Shown one piece after another: positions 43,197 to 54,098 of a stretch of DNA of 64,000 nt. The stretch comes from Catenaria anguillulae PL171. Its lineage: Eukaryota > Blastocladiomycota > Blastocladiomycetes > Blastocladiales > Catenariaceae. Under the pieces are notes generated by a model that did no database searches, was not told the origin of the DNA, and was given only the letters and a program-made list of their open reading frames with translations. Numbering within the stretch: the stretch's first letter is position 1; each line of letters opens with the position of its first letter. Location: positions 186,001-250,000 of the forward strand of contig MCFL01000004.1 in the NCBI GenBank assembly GCA_002102555.1, read 5' to 3'. A program made the translations under genes and the position numbers.

Positions 43197-45675
43197 ATGT
43201 CTGCCAGCACTTCCTCGACTGCCACACCGGCTCTCAATGCGACCCCTCAACCGCCTGCCGCGCGACCTCTCCCTTGGAAGAACAACGCCGAATTCAGACG
43301 CGAAGTGTTGTCCCAAGTCGCCCTCATCAAGACACGCAACGTAAACGGGCAGATCGTCGAGGTCGTTGACGAGCCAGAGTTCCGTGATGGAAAAAACGCT
43401 GTACTGCTGCAGGCCCTTGATAGCCTCTTTGTGCATCGCTCCGCAACAGGTGCGACAACGCACTCAACGGCACCCGTTCTTGCTGACGATGTGTACGTCA
43501 TCAAGTTTTGCATAACTCAATCTGCGGCCGTTGACATGCGCACATGGTATTTCCCGCAGTTACGAAGTCTTTGCCGCTTCCCCGCAACATGTCAAGTATG
43601 CTTTCCTTCGCGTGCTCTTCTTTCGCGCTGATGCGAAGGCCTTGGCGTATGCAATTGCGGTCAAGAGAAGGGAGATTTCAAACGTGGCAGATTTGATCCT
43701 CCCGATCCTCGATATCATCAAAGCGTTCCTGGGCAAGGCTCCGACTGAAGCCACCCTGCGCTCTGTCCAGATTCTGCTCGCAAATGGCATGTTTTCCCTT
43801 GGTCTACCTTGAGTGCAAAAGCACGGCTAAGTGCTTGCGCGCACACTACGATACCCTCAGGTTACGGCCCGCCCGAGCTGGAATGGACCCCGCTTTCCGC
43901 GACCGCGATGAGCGCGCTTGAAGCTCAGGTCGCTGCTGCTGTCAAAGGAAAGACCTACGGCACCAGCAACCAGTCCAACGTGATCCTCGCAGTTCTCTAC
44001 GATGGATCGTATGCTACTGGCGAATGGCTCAAGGTACTTGCCACGATCGCTTGCACAGCCCATCGCGTTGATTCTCGTCACCATTGACTGGTCCCTCATC
44101 GATGTTGATTCATAGCGTGCCCTCACCCGTCTCCTGGAGTGCGTTGCCAACTATTGCGCTCCAATTGCGCCAGGCACCCTCATGGAAGACGACCAGTCGT
44201 GCCCTGCTTCGCGGATCATGGGTGACGTGGCTGCCCGCGATCGTCTCCACCTTGCCTTTGCGCGAATTTTTCCCAAGCTGGGAACTCTGCATCGGTTGAC
44301 GGTCGGGGGCACCATGTTCGAGGCCAGTATCCTGCGTGAGTCGTTTGACAATTCCGGGCGATCTGCTCGTGGGAAAGCGGGCCGCAATGCATCGACAGCC
44401 AAGGCAACTCCTTCGCAGCATGCTCGCACACCCCCCCATGCAGCCGCCTCTGCTGGCAGGTCCGCAGTCACCTCGGCGCACCTGATTCGCGGTACCCAGG
44501 CTGCTACTCAACCGAAGTCCCGCCGTGCCCAGCAGTTGGTGACGCCGGGGTACACGGTACCGTCACAGCCTATTGGCCCGCCGACAACGCCAGGACAACA
44601 ACAGCAACCGCGGCCGACCGTGCAGACGCTGACGTCGGTTGTGCCGCGCCAGCACCAGCACCAGCACCAGCAGCACCAGCACCAGCAGCAGCAACCGCGG
44701 CCGACCGTGCAGACGCCGACGTTGGTTGTGCCGCGCCAGCACCAGCAGCACCAGCACCAGCAGCACCAGCACCAGCAGCACCAGCACCAGCAGCACCAGC
44801 ACCAGCAGCACCAGCACCAGCAGCAGCAACCGCAGCAGCACCAGCACGAGCACCAGCAGCAGCACCAGCACCAGCACCAGCACCAGCACCAGCACCAGCA
44901 GCACCAGCATCAGCAGCAGCAACCGCGGCTGACCGTGCAGACGCCGACGTCGGTTGTGCCGCAGCAGCACCAGCAACCGCGGCCGACCGTGCAGACGCCG
45001 ACGTCGGTTGTGCCGCGCCAGCACCAGCAGCAGCAACCGCGGCTGACCGTGCAGACGCCGACGTCGGTTGTGCCGCAGCACCAGCAGCAACCGCGGCCGA
45101 CCGTGCAGACGCCGACGTCGGTTGTGCCGCAGCAGCAACCGCGGCTGACCGTGCAGACGCCGACGTCGGTTGTGCCGCAGCACCAGCAGCAACCGCGGCC
45201 GACCGTGCAGACGCCGACGTCGGTTGTGCCGCGCCAGCACCAGCAGCACCACCACCAGCAGCACCAGCCTGGTTTCGCCGCCGGCGCTTGGCAGCAGCAG
45301 ACACCTGGTTTCGCCGCCGACGCTCGGCAGCCGCGGACGCCCGCCTTTGGCGCTTGGCGGGAGCAGACACCTCGGCAGCAGCAGACGCCTGCCTTTGGCG
45401 CTCAGCAGCCGCAGACGCCCGGTTTCGCCGCCGCTTGGCAGCAGCAGCATCCGGCTCCCGCGGTCGTCGCTCAGCAGCAGCAGCAGCATTTCGCTCTGCT
45501 GCAGTGGACGCCCACCGTCGCTGCTCAGCAGCAAGCACATGCAGTCGATAGTGGCGCATCCGCTCAAGCCAGCGCACAAGTGCAACAGCCCCAGCACCAA
45601 CAAGCACCTTCCGCTCCCGCTGCCCAGCAACATGACCCTCTGTATTCATCTCGGTATCATCCATACCAGCGTTGA
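43197..45675 (+). CDS. Transposon-borne Gln/His-rich protein of unknown function
   Basis: Exons: 43197-43492, 43560-43801, 43861-44033, 44116-45675. Introns are 67, 59 and 82 bp, and the protein is 756 aa. The first 300 residues are a helical globular region I do not recognise (LPWKNNAEFRREVLSQ; YAFLRVLFFRADAKALAYAI; LECVANYCAPIAPGTLMED). The rest is low complexity: eight copies of a unit like QPRPTVQTPTSVVP separated by long QHQ runs, then repeated QTPGFAA/QTPAFGA units. It is divergently oriented to the transposase, 260 bp away, a layout like the TnpA/TnpD pairs of CACTA elements. It may be the DNA-binding accessory protein, but that is inference. It is uninterrupted despite the repeats, which argues for selection or youth. 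Confidence 0.72.
44602..45260 (+). repeat. Coding tandem repeat, PTVQTPTSVVP units with CAG/CAC tracts
   Basis: Eight near-identical units encoding QPRPTVQTPTSVVP or variants (P/L, S/L swaps), interleaved with (CACCAGCAG)n tracts encoding His/Gln. It lies within the Gln-rich transposon gene and opens long spurious frames on the opposite strand. Confidence 0.9.
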
Positions 45676-45888
45676 TTCCATCCTGTGTTCGTCTTGGGTT
45701 GTGCTGTGTTGACGCTCGTGTGCTTTTGCTTTCCCTTCCTTCATTGCGCGATGTGTCGGGTGCTTTTCCTTTTCGCCTCTTTCCTTTTTGTTCTTTGCAC
45801 GGTCAACTCTTTTCTTAGCACGATTCAACTGTATTCTTTCCAACGTAGCGTGTCCGCTCTATGTCCGGCCTTGAGTCCGCTCTATGTA

Positions 45889-45920
45889 TGGTGCCATCAG
45901 GTTCAAACTGACAGGTTTTT
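45889..45920 (+). repeat. Left terminal inverted repeat of the nested transposon
   Basis: Starts TGGTGCCATCAGG and ends in a T run, inverted at 50354-50385, with TA immediately before it. Confidence 0.85.
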
Positions 45921-46599
45921 GGAGGGGGGGTGGACGCGTCCAGACCACGTGATCACGGACCCGATGAACAGCCCACACCTCCGGTCACACAGGGGACTTA
46001 AAGGGGTTCTAGAGCACACTGGAACAGTCGGTTTGGCTTGAAAATCGGGGTTCTCGAAGAGATCAGTATGAACTTTCATCCACTTGGCGGGATTTCGATT
46101 TCCGTGGCTGGTTGGGGAGAAATGGGCAAAAACATGAGCCCAGACAGATCCAGCCATTTCGGGCCGGTTCTTGCAGAAAGTTAGGAATTTTTCTTGCGCC
46201 AAATGAAGGCGGAGGCTTGCGACAGACCATCGATGCAGGATTTGGCAGCTGAAGGCGTGGCGGCTTCGGGAGTTGGGCAAACAAAGCTGACGGCCGCGTT
46301 TCCTGCCCTCCTTCAGCATTCTGCCTCTTGCTCCTTGCCCGCCAGAGCAATAACGAACCAATTCACGCCAGCCGCCGCACGGACGGGAAGGCCATGGAAC
46401 CCGTCCGATCATCCCTCGCTCGATGCTGTGGTTCCCTCTTCGCGGCCGCGGCTGCTGCCCCGTCGCTCACGTCAACGCGCAAACACCGAGTTCCGTAAGA
46501 CTTCAGTCTCTCCCGTCGCCCCCCCCCCCTCGCTTTGCGTCCGCATATTGCGTATGTTTTCCCTTGTCTTGACGTCCATGCCATCGACACCATCGCACG
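45921..46599. other. Left non-coding part of the nested transposon
   Basis: It begins with a G-run and leads to the transposase ATG at 46600. No domain-bearing frame; likely promoter. Confidence 0.45.
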
Positions 46600-49500
46600 A
46601 TGACTGATCCTGTTTCAAATGGCCCGCTTCGTCGCAAACGCCTCGCCGAGAATGCCGAGACGGACTCCGCAGACGGCCCATCGTTGACCAAACGACGCAA
46701 TGCCAGTCGAGCCCATCAAGCGCCCAAGAGCACCAAAAAGAAGCGTAAGGGGAATGGCAAGAAAGACTGGGCGATCGCCCGTCCTCGCATCAATGGGCGG
46801 TATGTGTCTTACGAGGAGTATGCCGAACACCACGGCCTGGACATCAACTCGACTATCGAGGCTTTCCGTCCCGCCAAGGCCATGAAGTGCGATCCTTCTG
46901 CCTCCGGTCAGAACGACGCAAGTGGCGACGACCCTGGCGCCCCCATACCAAGTTCGAACGCGGATCCTGGGTCTTCCGACAACCAAGAAAACACGCCCTT
47001 CCCCTGCGACGAGAGACGTCGCAACGACTCTTTGCCCGCGTTCGAGGAAGTCGTCCACTCAGATCCAGCGCCCTCGGGTTCACCCTCCCTCGCACATTCT
47101 CTTTCTGGCACCTTCTGCTCCCCCGACGTGGCTGACATGAACATGGCAAGCTCCGAGGCTGCCGGCCAAGGTTCGAACAACGCATTTCTGTTGGGCTCAT
47201 CTGCTTTGCTTTCAAACTGACTTTTCAGTCTGTGCCGTTTGCTCAGCAGGGGTGGCTCAAGTCACTCATCATGCTCAACCGTATGCATCCAACGGTCTTC
47301 TCCAGCCGCAAGCCCCGTTCCCTCTCCTGTACGCCCCATGCCCTCTTTCGCACGTGGACCCCGATGCCCTTCTGCAGCTTCCGGAACTCTCCAAGGTCAT
47401 TGCCTCTCTTTCGCGTCTGCACTGGGATTGGCTCATGAAGCGTTTGTTGCACGCCCGTTCATTGAATGATGCGTCAAGGGTCATTCGCACGGTTGTCCAG
47501 AAACTGGCTCCACAGCATCCCGATCTGTCGACTGCCATCACCTTGTCCGCCGTTGGCCTTGCTTTTCTCCGCCTGGCAGCCGAACCTGATCAACCCGGCC
47601 ATGACGCAGAGCACAAGTTCTCCTCTTTCATGCAATCCTTTCGTGGGCCAGCACTTGCCTGCCAACCATCGCTGCATCAAGCCGCCACGTCCACCGACCC
47701 ATTGCCTGCGCCAACAGCAACGCCAACTGCAACCCAGCCACCTGCTCAGCTCCAGCAACCACATGCCGAGCCTTCCCCACAGCTGGCACCTGGGCGGGTG
47801 TCCCGCACTGTCACCCCGAGCCAAACTCCGTCCCGCGCTCGCCGAGTCAGCCTCAAGCGAGAGGTCACGGCTGCCAAAGTCCTCGCTGGCACGCTCGCCG
47901 ATGTGAAGAGCCGACCCCGGCGGCGCAAGCACCATCCTCGTCACCTCGATCGGATCCTGGCTCTCCGCTGGCAGGCCCACCTTGTGTCGACGGGTTTGAC
48001 TCGCTCGCAGGCTTCGGCCGTCGTCTCCAGTGTCCACTTTGGTCACGACGCCAAGGATTCGACCCGCCCTGCTCGCAACACCAACGCGTCCTGGCGAGAG
48101 TTCGAAGCGAAGGGCGCATTGGACCCTGGGCTCTGTCATCGCCCTCGTAAGCGGCGCCCCAGCAAGGATCCGATCTATTCCACTGACTTCGTTGAGCGCG
48201 CCAAGGCCAAGATGATCGAGCTCACGTCCGACAAGAGGAACCCCGGCCTTGTTTGGCGCAAATTGCAAGCGTGGATCAATGGTGAGCTGCTGACTCTCTT
48301 GTCTGCAATCGTCGGAGCGCCTGTTGCGCCAGATGCCCGCTGTGTTAGGCGGTCCGAGTACCAAGTCAAGCGGTACATGAAGTTTCTCGGATACCAGTAC
48401 ATGGCCGATGTCAAAGGCGCTTACACCGATGGGCATGATCGTCCTGACGTGGTGGCTGACCGCAACAAGTTCATTGAGCAGTGGCGGGCCTTGGAGCATC
48501 GGATGCCGTGGGTTTGGGAGGGCGTGATCAACGACGACGAGGACTTGCCAATTCAAGTGGATCCAGCCTCCATTGACGTGATCGAAGAGCGCACCAATGG
48601 GTCGCGGCGGGTTTCAGCAATGGTTTACCCAAACCTTCCTGCCGGCACCAAGTATCTCGTTCCATGTTTCCAAGACGAGACGACTTTTCACGCAAATGAT
48701 GGGGCACGCCGTCGCTGGCGCAAAAAAGGCATGTTCATGCTCATGAGCAAGAGCCGAGGCGCCGCAATCATGGTGTCTGGCTACACATGCCCATGCCATG
48801 GTGAGGTGGCATCTTTGCGCAAGACCCTCGAAGTTGGCAAGAACAAGGACGGCTACTACGACGGCAAGAAGTTCATGGCGCATTTCGAGACTGTCGTCGA
48901 GGAGTTCAAGAAGCTCCACCCTCCCGTGCGTGGTCGTGAGGTCGAACCATTGTTTGTCTTTGACAATGCGGCCGGCCACAAGTGTTTCAAGCCAGACGCC
49001 CTGGTCGCCAGCCGTGTTGCGCTTAATGTTGGCGGGCAGCAGCCTAAGATGCGTTCAACGGTTTGGTACTCGACTGATGGTGACGGTGAACAAGTTGAAC
49101 ATCGCCAGTCTTTGGTTGTCGAGGACAATTCGCACGGCCCAGAGAACAAGGGAAAACCCAAGGGCGCCATGCTCATTTTGCAGGAGCGCGGTCTTTGGCC
49201 TGCTGGGGGTCTCAAGCTGGTTTGTGCCAAGCTCAAGTCCAACCCTGACTTCATCCCGTGTCGGCAGCACATACAAGAAGGCCGAACCCCGCCGTCCAAT
49301 AACTGTTGCGCGCGCCGCGTTTTGGAGCTGCAGCCGGACTTTGCCAACGAAGTGTCTTGGCTTGAGGAAGTGTGCCGGCAGCATGGGATCCTACTGCTGT
49401 ACACTCCCAAGTTCCACCCGGAGCTCAATCGTACGTGCTTCGCCTTCCTCTGGCTCACTCTATGACAAAGCCCACTTGTTCTGCTGATTTGCTGTCATTG

Positions 49501-49953
49501 CCGTTTTTTTTTTCAGCCATTGAGCGCAAATGGGGTGCCGCCAAACGCTTCGCGCGGGATAATTGCAGCTACTCCCTTACCGCGCTGCGTGCCGTCATCC
49601 CACAGGCTCTGGATTCTGTCCGCCTGTATCTCTCCCGCCGCTTCCATGAGAAATCATTGCGGTACATGGCCATCTACGAGGCTGTCCGGTGCAGTGCTCC
49701 CCTCGCCGACCTCATTTGCCGCACCTACCGGTCACACCGTCGCGTGAGCGACACCACCATGGAGGGTGCAATCCGCAAAGCGGCCGAGCGCAATCCCGAG
49801 CAGAAGCAGGCGTTGCTGGCGTTGCTTGACCCGGAGCAATCACAACTTTCCCACTCCATTACGTTGTTTGGTGCAGGTGGTGACGATGCCGGTGAAGAAG
49901 AGGCTGGTGAGGATGAAGACGATGGTGATGAAGGTTGGGAAGATGCTGATTGA
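46600..49953 (+). CDS. DDE-type transposase (IS630/Tc1-mariner-like, DDE_3 class)
   Basis: Exons: 46600-47170, 47229-49430, 49517-49953. Introns are 58 and 86 bp, and the protein is 1069 aa. The N-terminal region is basic and probably nuclear-targeting and DNA-binding (STKKKRKGNGKKDW). There is a helical middle section, and a further basic block (RPRRRKHHPRHLDRI) precedes a region like EYQVKRYMKFLGYQY. The catalytic domain has the first Asp in CFQDETTFHAND (about 672), the second in FVFDNAAGHKCF (about 768) and the Glu in ELNPIERKWG (about 926), whose codons are joined across intron 2. The N-P-I-E-x-x-W form is typical of IS630/mariner enzymes, and large fungal relatives share LILQERGLWP and CCARRVLELQPDF. 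The C-terminus is strongly acidic. All catalytic residues and both splice joins are intact, so it may be active. Confidence 0.93.
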
Positions 49954-50353
49954 TGGCCTCTATGGCTCTCGTACGTTTTTCTTTTTTCCGTTTTTCTCTT
50001 CTTTGCCCGCTTTTTTTGGTGATTTGTGTCTTGCTGCCTGGTTGCATATTTATTGCCAAATGCATGGTTGAGTCAGTTTCGCTCCAGTCGTGTTTCGTCC
50101 GTTGTTATGTGTGAAGACAAGTTCCCAGATGAGCTTGGCCTAGCATTCATCACTGTGCGCAGCTTTGCCGATCCGCCTCCTCAAAAATCGGGCAAACCCC
50201 CCAAGTGCTTTGATGTCATGCGACCAAAAATCATTTTGCTTAAGGTTTTTTGGTGGCAAAGTGGCTGGCTTCTCTTATCCAAAGTGAGGTAGCCACTCTG
50301 TCTTCATTCACCGGCACTGACCCCATCACGTGAACTGAGGACAAGACGCGTCA
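49954..50353. other. Right non-coding part of the nested transposon
   Basis: T-rich sequence after the transposase stop codon; no coding frame with a domain. Confidence 0.45.
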
Positions 50354-50385
50354 AAAAACCTGTCAGTTTGAACCTGATGGCACCA
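50354..50385 (-). repeat. Right terminal inverted repeat of the nested transposon
   Basis: Inverse of 45889-45920, followed by TA at 50386-50387. Confidence 0.85.
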
Positions 50386-50712
50386 TACATGTCCGGCCTT
50401 GCTTCTCGCAATTGCAAGCCTTCGCATGAAATGCAAAATATGCAATTCACCAATGTTTATCATGCGCGCGCATGCACAGGTATGTGTGGCTTGTGTGTCA
50501 ACATGTGCGCGGTCGGCAGCATCTCGAGCTCTGCAGCTGCGCACTGTGCCCTGCAAGCCACATCAGAAAGGTCAACCAGGGCGATCGCGCGATCGGCGTG
50601 GCTGTGCAAACTCTTGAACACATGACCACGAAAAGTGTCCGCTCTCAAATGTCATTTTCGGTTGCGATGGCCGGACACTTCGCGAAATTGCCCCCTGCCC
50701 GGACACTTTAAA
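50386..50712. other. Right subterminal region of the outer transposon
   Basis: It contains TGTCCGG-type repeats in both orientations (for example 50391-50396, 50636-50643, 50670-50710), matching the left subterminal region. No gene. Confidence 0.6.
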
Positions 50713-50726
50713 TTTGGTTCACTGGG
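50713..50726 (-). repeat. Right terminal inverted repeat of the outer transposon
   Basis: TTTGGTTCACTGGG, the inverse of the left end at 37405-37418, followed by ATT at 50727-50729. Confidence 0.85.
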
Positions 50727-50930
50727 ATTACGTACATACGACATAGGCAAGAAATGGAGACAAGGCATTTGTCTTCATGTGGAGCACAAACAAGCAAACT
50801 GCGAGAACATGACATGACTCTATGAGGAAATCCAGCACTCACTTCCATTCAACTATTCATGCGTACTCAGGCTTGAAAGCCCGCTGGACCTTTTAAACCA
50901 CGCCTTTGATCTGGCAGTCATGATCATGAG

Positions 50931-51300
50931 CTACCGCCGGCAAAGAGGCGAAGACCAATCTTCGAGGCGGAAAAGGTGGATCGGATTGTCCTTCAAGCAG
51001 CGCCACAAGCACATGGGCTGGCCGTCACGAATGCCAGAATAGCCTAGACACATGCAACATCAGGCGAGGTCTGATGAGTCGCTATTACTCGAGAGAATCG
51101 ATGTGAGGCCGGCTTGACTCGGAGGGCCAGGAGAAACATGACGACGCAACAGCTTCGGGATCAAGTCACAAGTGCTAGCTTTCGGGATCGGTGGCAGTGG
51201 TCTTTTGTCCGTGACCGCGCCTCGTTGGCCAACGTGGCCCCATTGTTGCCACCAACCCACATTGTTCTTTGATTGATTCCAACTTGATTTCCATGTCCCG
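50931..51300 (-). pseudogene. 5'-truncated lectin relic
   Basis: The last lectin exon is intact (51043-50931, minus): GYSGIRDGQPMCLWRC, then HLFRLEDWSSPLCRR and a stop, preceded by a good TAG acceptor. Upstream, DLIPKL near 51150-51190 and VGWWQQWG near 51240-51265 look like eroded DLCLDP and VRWWKW blocks, but they are run together without the family introns. The signal peptide and the first trefoil block are missing. It lies just right of the transposon insertion in the same orientation as the array. It may have decayed before or after the insertion. Confidence 0.7.
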
Positions 51301-51788
51301 AAACATTTCATGCGATCGAACCGCACAGTGGATGGGTGGCGCGACTCTGGATTCTGTGAGACATCTGGCATCACATGATTCGATTCATTTACATGCAAAT
51401 CAATCTGTCTGCTGCTGGACACAAACCTGTATCGCACGTCTTCAGAGCACAGACACACGATTGACTCAGCGCAAAGCTTACACAAGGCAATCAACTCATC
51501 ACCAGCAACGTCAAGCAAGCAACCAACCAGTGTCATTAGCTGGTCTAACGTCGTCACATTTTGCTCGCTTCGCTCGCATGGACGAAAACCAGTGCGGAGG
51601 GGAGCCCTCCCGATGGTTTTTTTCGATGAAGTATTGGACCAAGACATGCAAGTACATGTGCTATGATTACGGAAAAAGTCCGTCACAGAAAACAGCAAGT
51701 TCCAAGCAATATTAATGACACAAGTGACCGGCCCGTACGCTATCCGAAAGACACTGAATACAATGAAAAATGACTCAAAGCAATAACG
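51301..51788. other. Intergenic, nothing recognised
   Basis: GTGAGACAT at 51356-51364. No supported gene. Confidence 0.4.
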
Positions 51789-52016
51789 TTACTGAGCACC
51801 CGCTTCATCCGTCTTGGCCTTCTTGGCCAAAATCTCGCCCATTTTTGACAAGTCCTCGGTGGACCTGGAGCGTTTGAGCGTCATCGTTTCCGCCTTCATG
51901 ATCCGAGCAATGTCGGTCACGCGGACACTCGTGCCAGTCGCGATTCCGTTCGAGAAAGACGGGCCGGTCACGCGGCCGTGGACTTCGACAAGGTCACCTG
52001 GGCCAACTTGAGAGAA
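51789..52016 (-). CDS. Possible 3' exon of an OB-fold-like protein
   Basis: A minus-strand frame reads VGPGDLVEVHGRVTG, then TGTSVRVTDIARI and a basic C-terminus (KKAKTDEAGAQ). The alternation of hydrophobic strands and GD..V.V.GRV resembles an OB-fold strand pair of single-strand DNA-binding proteins. Possible upstream pieces on the same strand are MSDTDIKIKAI (start 53026) and FGFVKFSLPVEYNPP (near 52880), but no in-frame join connects them and stops intervene. It may be a decayed gene or a multi-exon gene I cannot resolve. Confidence 0.3.
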   Translation of the reverse strand, partial: FSQVGPGDLVEVHGRVTGPSFSNGIATGTSVRVTDIARIMKAETMTLKRSRSTEDLSKMGEILAKKAKTDEAGAQ

Positions 52017-53114
52017 CGAGACATACCAAATGCGGCGATCGACGACACAATTTGTCGCGCTGTCTCGCGGCGCACGGTCAAGTATCAGGATGAGATCGGC
52101 AGACCATTCCATGTGGATCGAGTAGTGGTGGACGTGTGGAGTATATTTTGGATGCTAAGTGACCTTCTCTACCTCCCCACCACCCTGTTCTTGCTCTTCA
52201 CGATTCGTTTTCTCTGTCATCTCCCAATTGACTCCTGGATCGTCACCTCTGCGAGCTACAGACTGCTCCGTCCTTGTCTTGCACCTGTACTAGGTCGCTG
52301 TTACCTAGTCCACAGCCCCTTCTCATACATACTCTACACAACCTCCGTTACAAATTGTACCACCAAGTGGGCTTGGCGGTGTTGTGAGAATCAATCTTTT
52401 GCTCTCGATAAAGTAGCGATCGACCCTCAGTTTACACCAGAGGTGGTGGGATGGTCCGACTTTACAGCTCAGTCATATCCGACAGTAGACTGGAATCCAA
52501 TCCAGGGGAGGTCTCTAGACCCGATGTGGAATGCAGGTATGGAATCATGGAGTCTGGACACGCCGATTCCCAGACATCATGGATTGGCTTTGCTCCAGAG
52601 ATGAATCCATATCGCATACGCACCACATGGCTTAGACCGTCTTGGCTAACGCATTACTGGGCTTAGCGTGGCGAGAAGGTACCATTGGTTGTACTCCATA
52701 CAATTCCTTCGCGTCTGTCTCATCCACAGTCAAGCCAAACGTGACCGTTCAAGGCAAGATGAGTAAATGCCACAATCGGCGGGTCGTGTATTCACAACAG
52801 GCGGTTTGTAGTTGGGGCATGTAGGCGGCCGGGAGGTTTTTGGGCGGGTTGTACTCGACCGGCAGGCTGAACTTGACGAAACCGAAGTTATCGTCCTTTG
52901 CAGTGGAACACAAGTGAGCGTTTCGCAAGGATAGGGACTGGGAATGGGATAACACACCTCACCACTGCCAGTTTGGAAAATGAGGTTTCACAAAATGGCT
53001 TTGATCTTGATGTCGGTGTCAGACATTGCGGTGATGAGACGGGATATGCCAACTGTCGACGATTGAAGATGGTATGGAGGGACTGGGACTGACCAAGGAC
53101 GAGAGTTAAGTTCG
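52017..53114. other. Unresolved region, scattered protein-like pieces
   Basis: Minus-strand pieces near 52700-53026 look protein-like (see the OB-fold entry). A 208-codon plus-strand frame from 51978 has no domain. No complete gene can be supported. Confidence 0.3.
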
Positions 53115-54062
53115 TTGACTGGCGAGCAGCTGCGCAAGTTTGCCGAGCACGGTGACAAGTGCCAAAAGCTGTTGAAAAGCGGCATAACCAAGATCCCGCC
53201 ATCTCCGCCGGGCATTGAAGTGTTGGATTACATTCGCATCTCAATGTCCAGCCGCCTCGGTGGCGACGAAATGCGCCAATATGACGCACAACTAGTCCGG
53301 TCACTCCGTCTGGACATTCTCAGCTCATTTGGTGAGCACATTGCCACTGTCAACTCAGCTCTGACCTCGTACATTCGACGTCTGACATCAACTGTCCCAA
53401 CCGATCAACAAGCCGAATGTAGTCAACGATATTTACTCCGAATCCATTCGCGCCGGCTCCAAATCACTGTGCAAAGATAAGTCGTCTGCCATCCATGCCA
53501 TCCAACTCACATGGATGCTCATCGCCGTCCAAACCCATGCGTATCAACCGTCATGGTCATGCTTCAAGGGTAAACGCAATGCAAAACGCTCGACAACATG
53601 TACGTGAGCAAGCTGAGTAGCCGCTGTCGGCAATCGCTGTACGTCGCCCTATCGCGGGTCCGCACGAGCACAGGGCTGACAACCAAGGAACTCTTGACGG
53701 AGGAGGTCTTGATGCGCTTCAAACCCAAGGACAAGACACTCGAAGGTCAGGCGGACCTGGAGCAGCATGCACGGGAAACCACGACATGGCTGAGAAAGCT
53801 GGAGCTGTTGGTGCGGACGGCATTTGATGCCAAGTGGTGGCAACATAGAATGAGGTTCCACTTGAATACAGGTGCAACTCGCACAATTAGGGCTGCTTTC
53901 ATTGAGGCTGACAACAAGCGAGGACTCACCCAAGAAAAAAATCCAGCGAGGACTGCCCTGCTTTCGGCAATCAAGAAAGGAGGAAGGATCGGCAACGTTC
54001 GCGTTTTTCACGTGCGCGTCACGTGCACTGCGAACACCAGAGCGACGATGCAAACCGGGTAG
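53115..54062 (+). pseudogene. Decayed Pif1-like helicase fragment
   Basis: In the frame starting near 53600, QSLYVALSRVRTSTGL matches the motif-VI signature of Pif1-family helicases (YVALSRVR), followed by about 140 residues of C-terminal extension. The rest of the helicase (Walker A and B) is absent. A separate frame at 53115-53480 is of unknown relation. It could be a scrap of a Helitron, a Pif1 domain gene or another mobile element. There is no start codon or complete core, so no function is expected. Confidence 0.5.
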
Positions 54063-54098
54063 AACACTACGGGGGAGGACTCCCCTCCGCACCATGAA

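Larger units (their letters stand above)
45889..50385. mobile_element. Nested 4.5-kb IS630/Tc1-mariner-like transposon
   Basis: Its ends are inverted copies of a 32-bp sequence beginning TGGTGCCATCAGGTTCAAAC (45889-45920 and 50354-50385), each flanked outside by TA (45887-45888 and 50386-50387), the duplication expected for Tc1/mariner-IS630 enzymes. It carries one intact transposase gene on the plus strand (46600-49953). It lies in the right subterminal region of the outer transposon. The string ATGTCCGGCCTTG of the outer element occurs on both sides (45861-45873 and 50389-50401). The outer element therefore predates it. Confidence 0.85.
37405..50726. mobile_element. 13.3-kb CACTA/Plavaka-like DNA transposon carrying a nested element
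   Basis: The two ends are inverted copies of CCCAGTGAACCAAA (37405-37418 and 50713-50726). Both are flanked by the trinucleotide ATT (37402-37404 and 50727-50729), which fits a 3-bp target duplication. Inside each end are short inverted and direct copies of AAGTGTCC/TGTCCGG (37418-37460; 45850-45880; 50389-50401; 50636-50710), like the subterminal transposase-binding repeats of CACTA elements. Cargo: a minisatellite, a Tnp2-like transposase (minus strand), a Gln-rich protein (plus strand) and a second transposon (45889-50385). Without the nested element the unit is about 8.8 kb. It sits between two lectin genes. A 3-bp duplication, subterminal repeats and a Tnp2-like enzyme together support the CACTA-related assignment. 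Confidence 0.85.

Noticed and set aside
44563-45664. Two long minus-strand open frames (about 360 codons each) rich in Leu/Val/Arg or Ala/Gly
   Set aside because: They are mirror images of the CAG/CAC-rich coding repeat of the plus-strand Gln-rich gene and stay open only because of the repeat.
49954-50353. Possible extra exon after the DDE transposase stop codon
   Set aside because: The acidic C-terminus ends cleanly at 49953, and the following T-rich sequence has no open frame in phase.
51978-52604. A 208-codon plus-strand open frame
   Set aside because: It has no domain or family match and overlaps the more protein-like minus-strand frame at 51789-52016.
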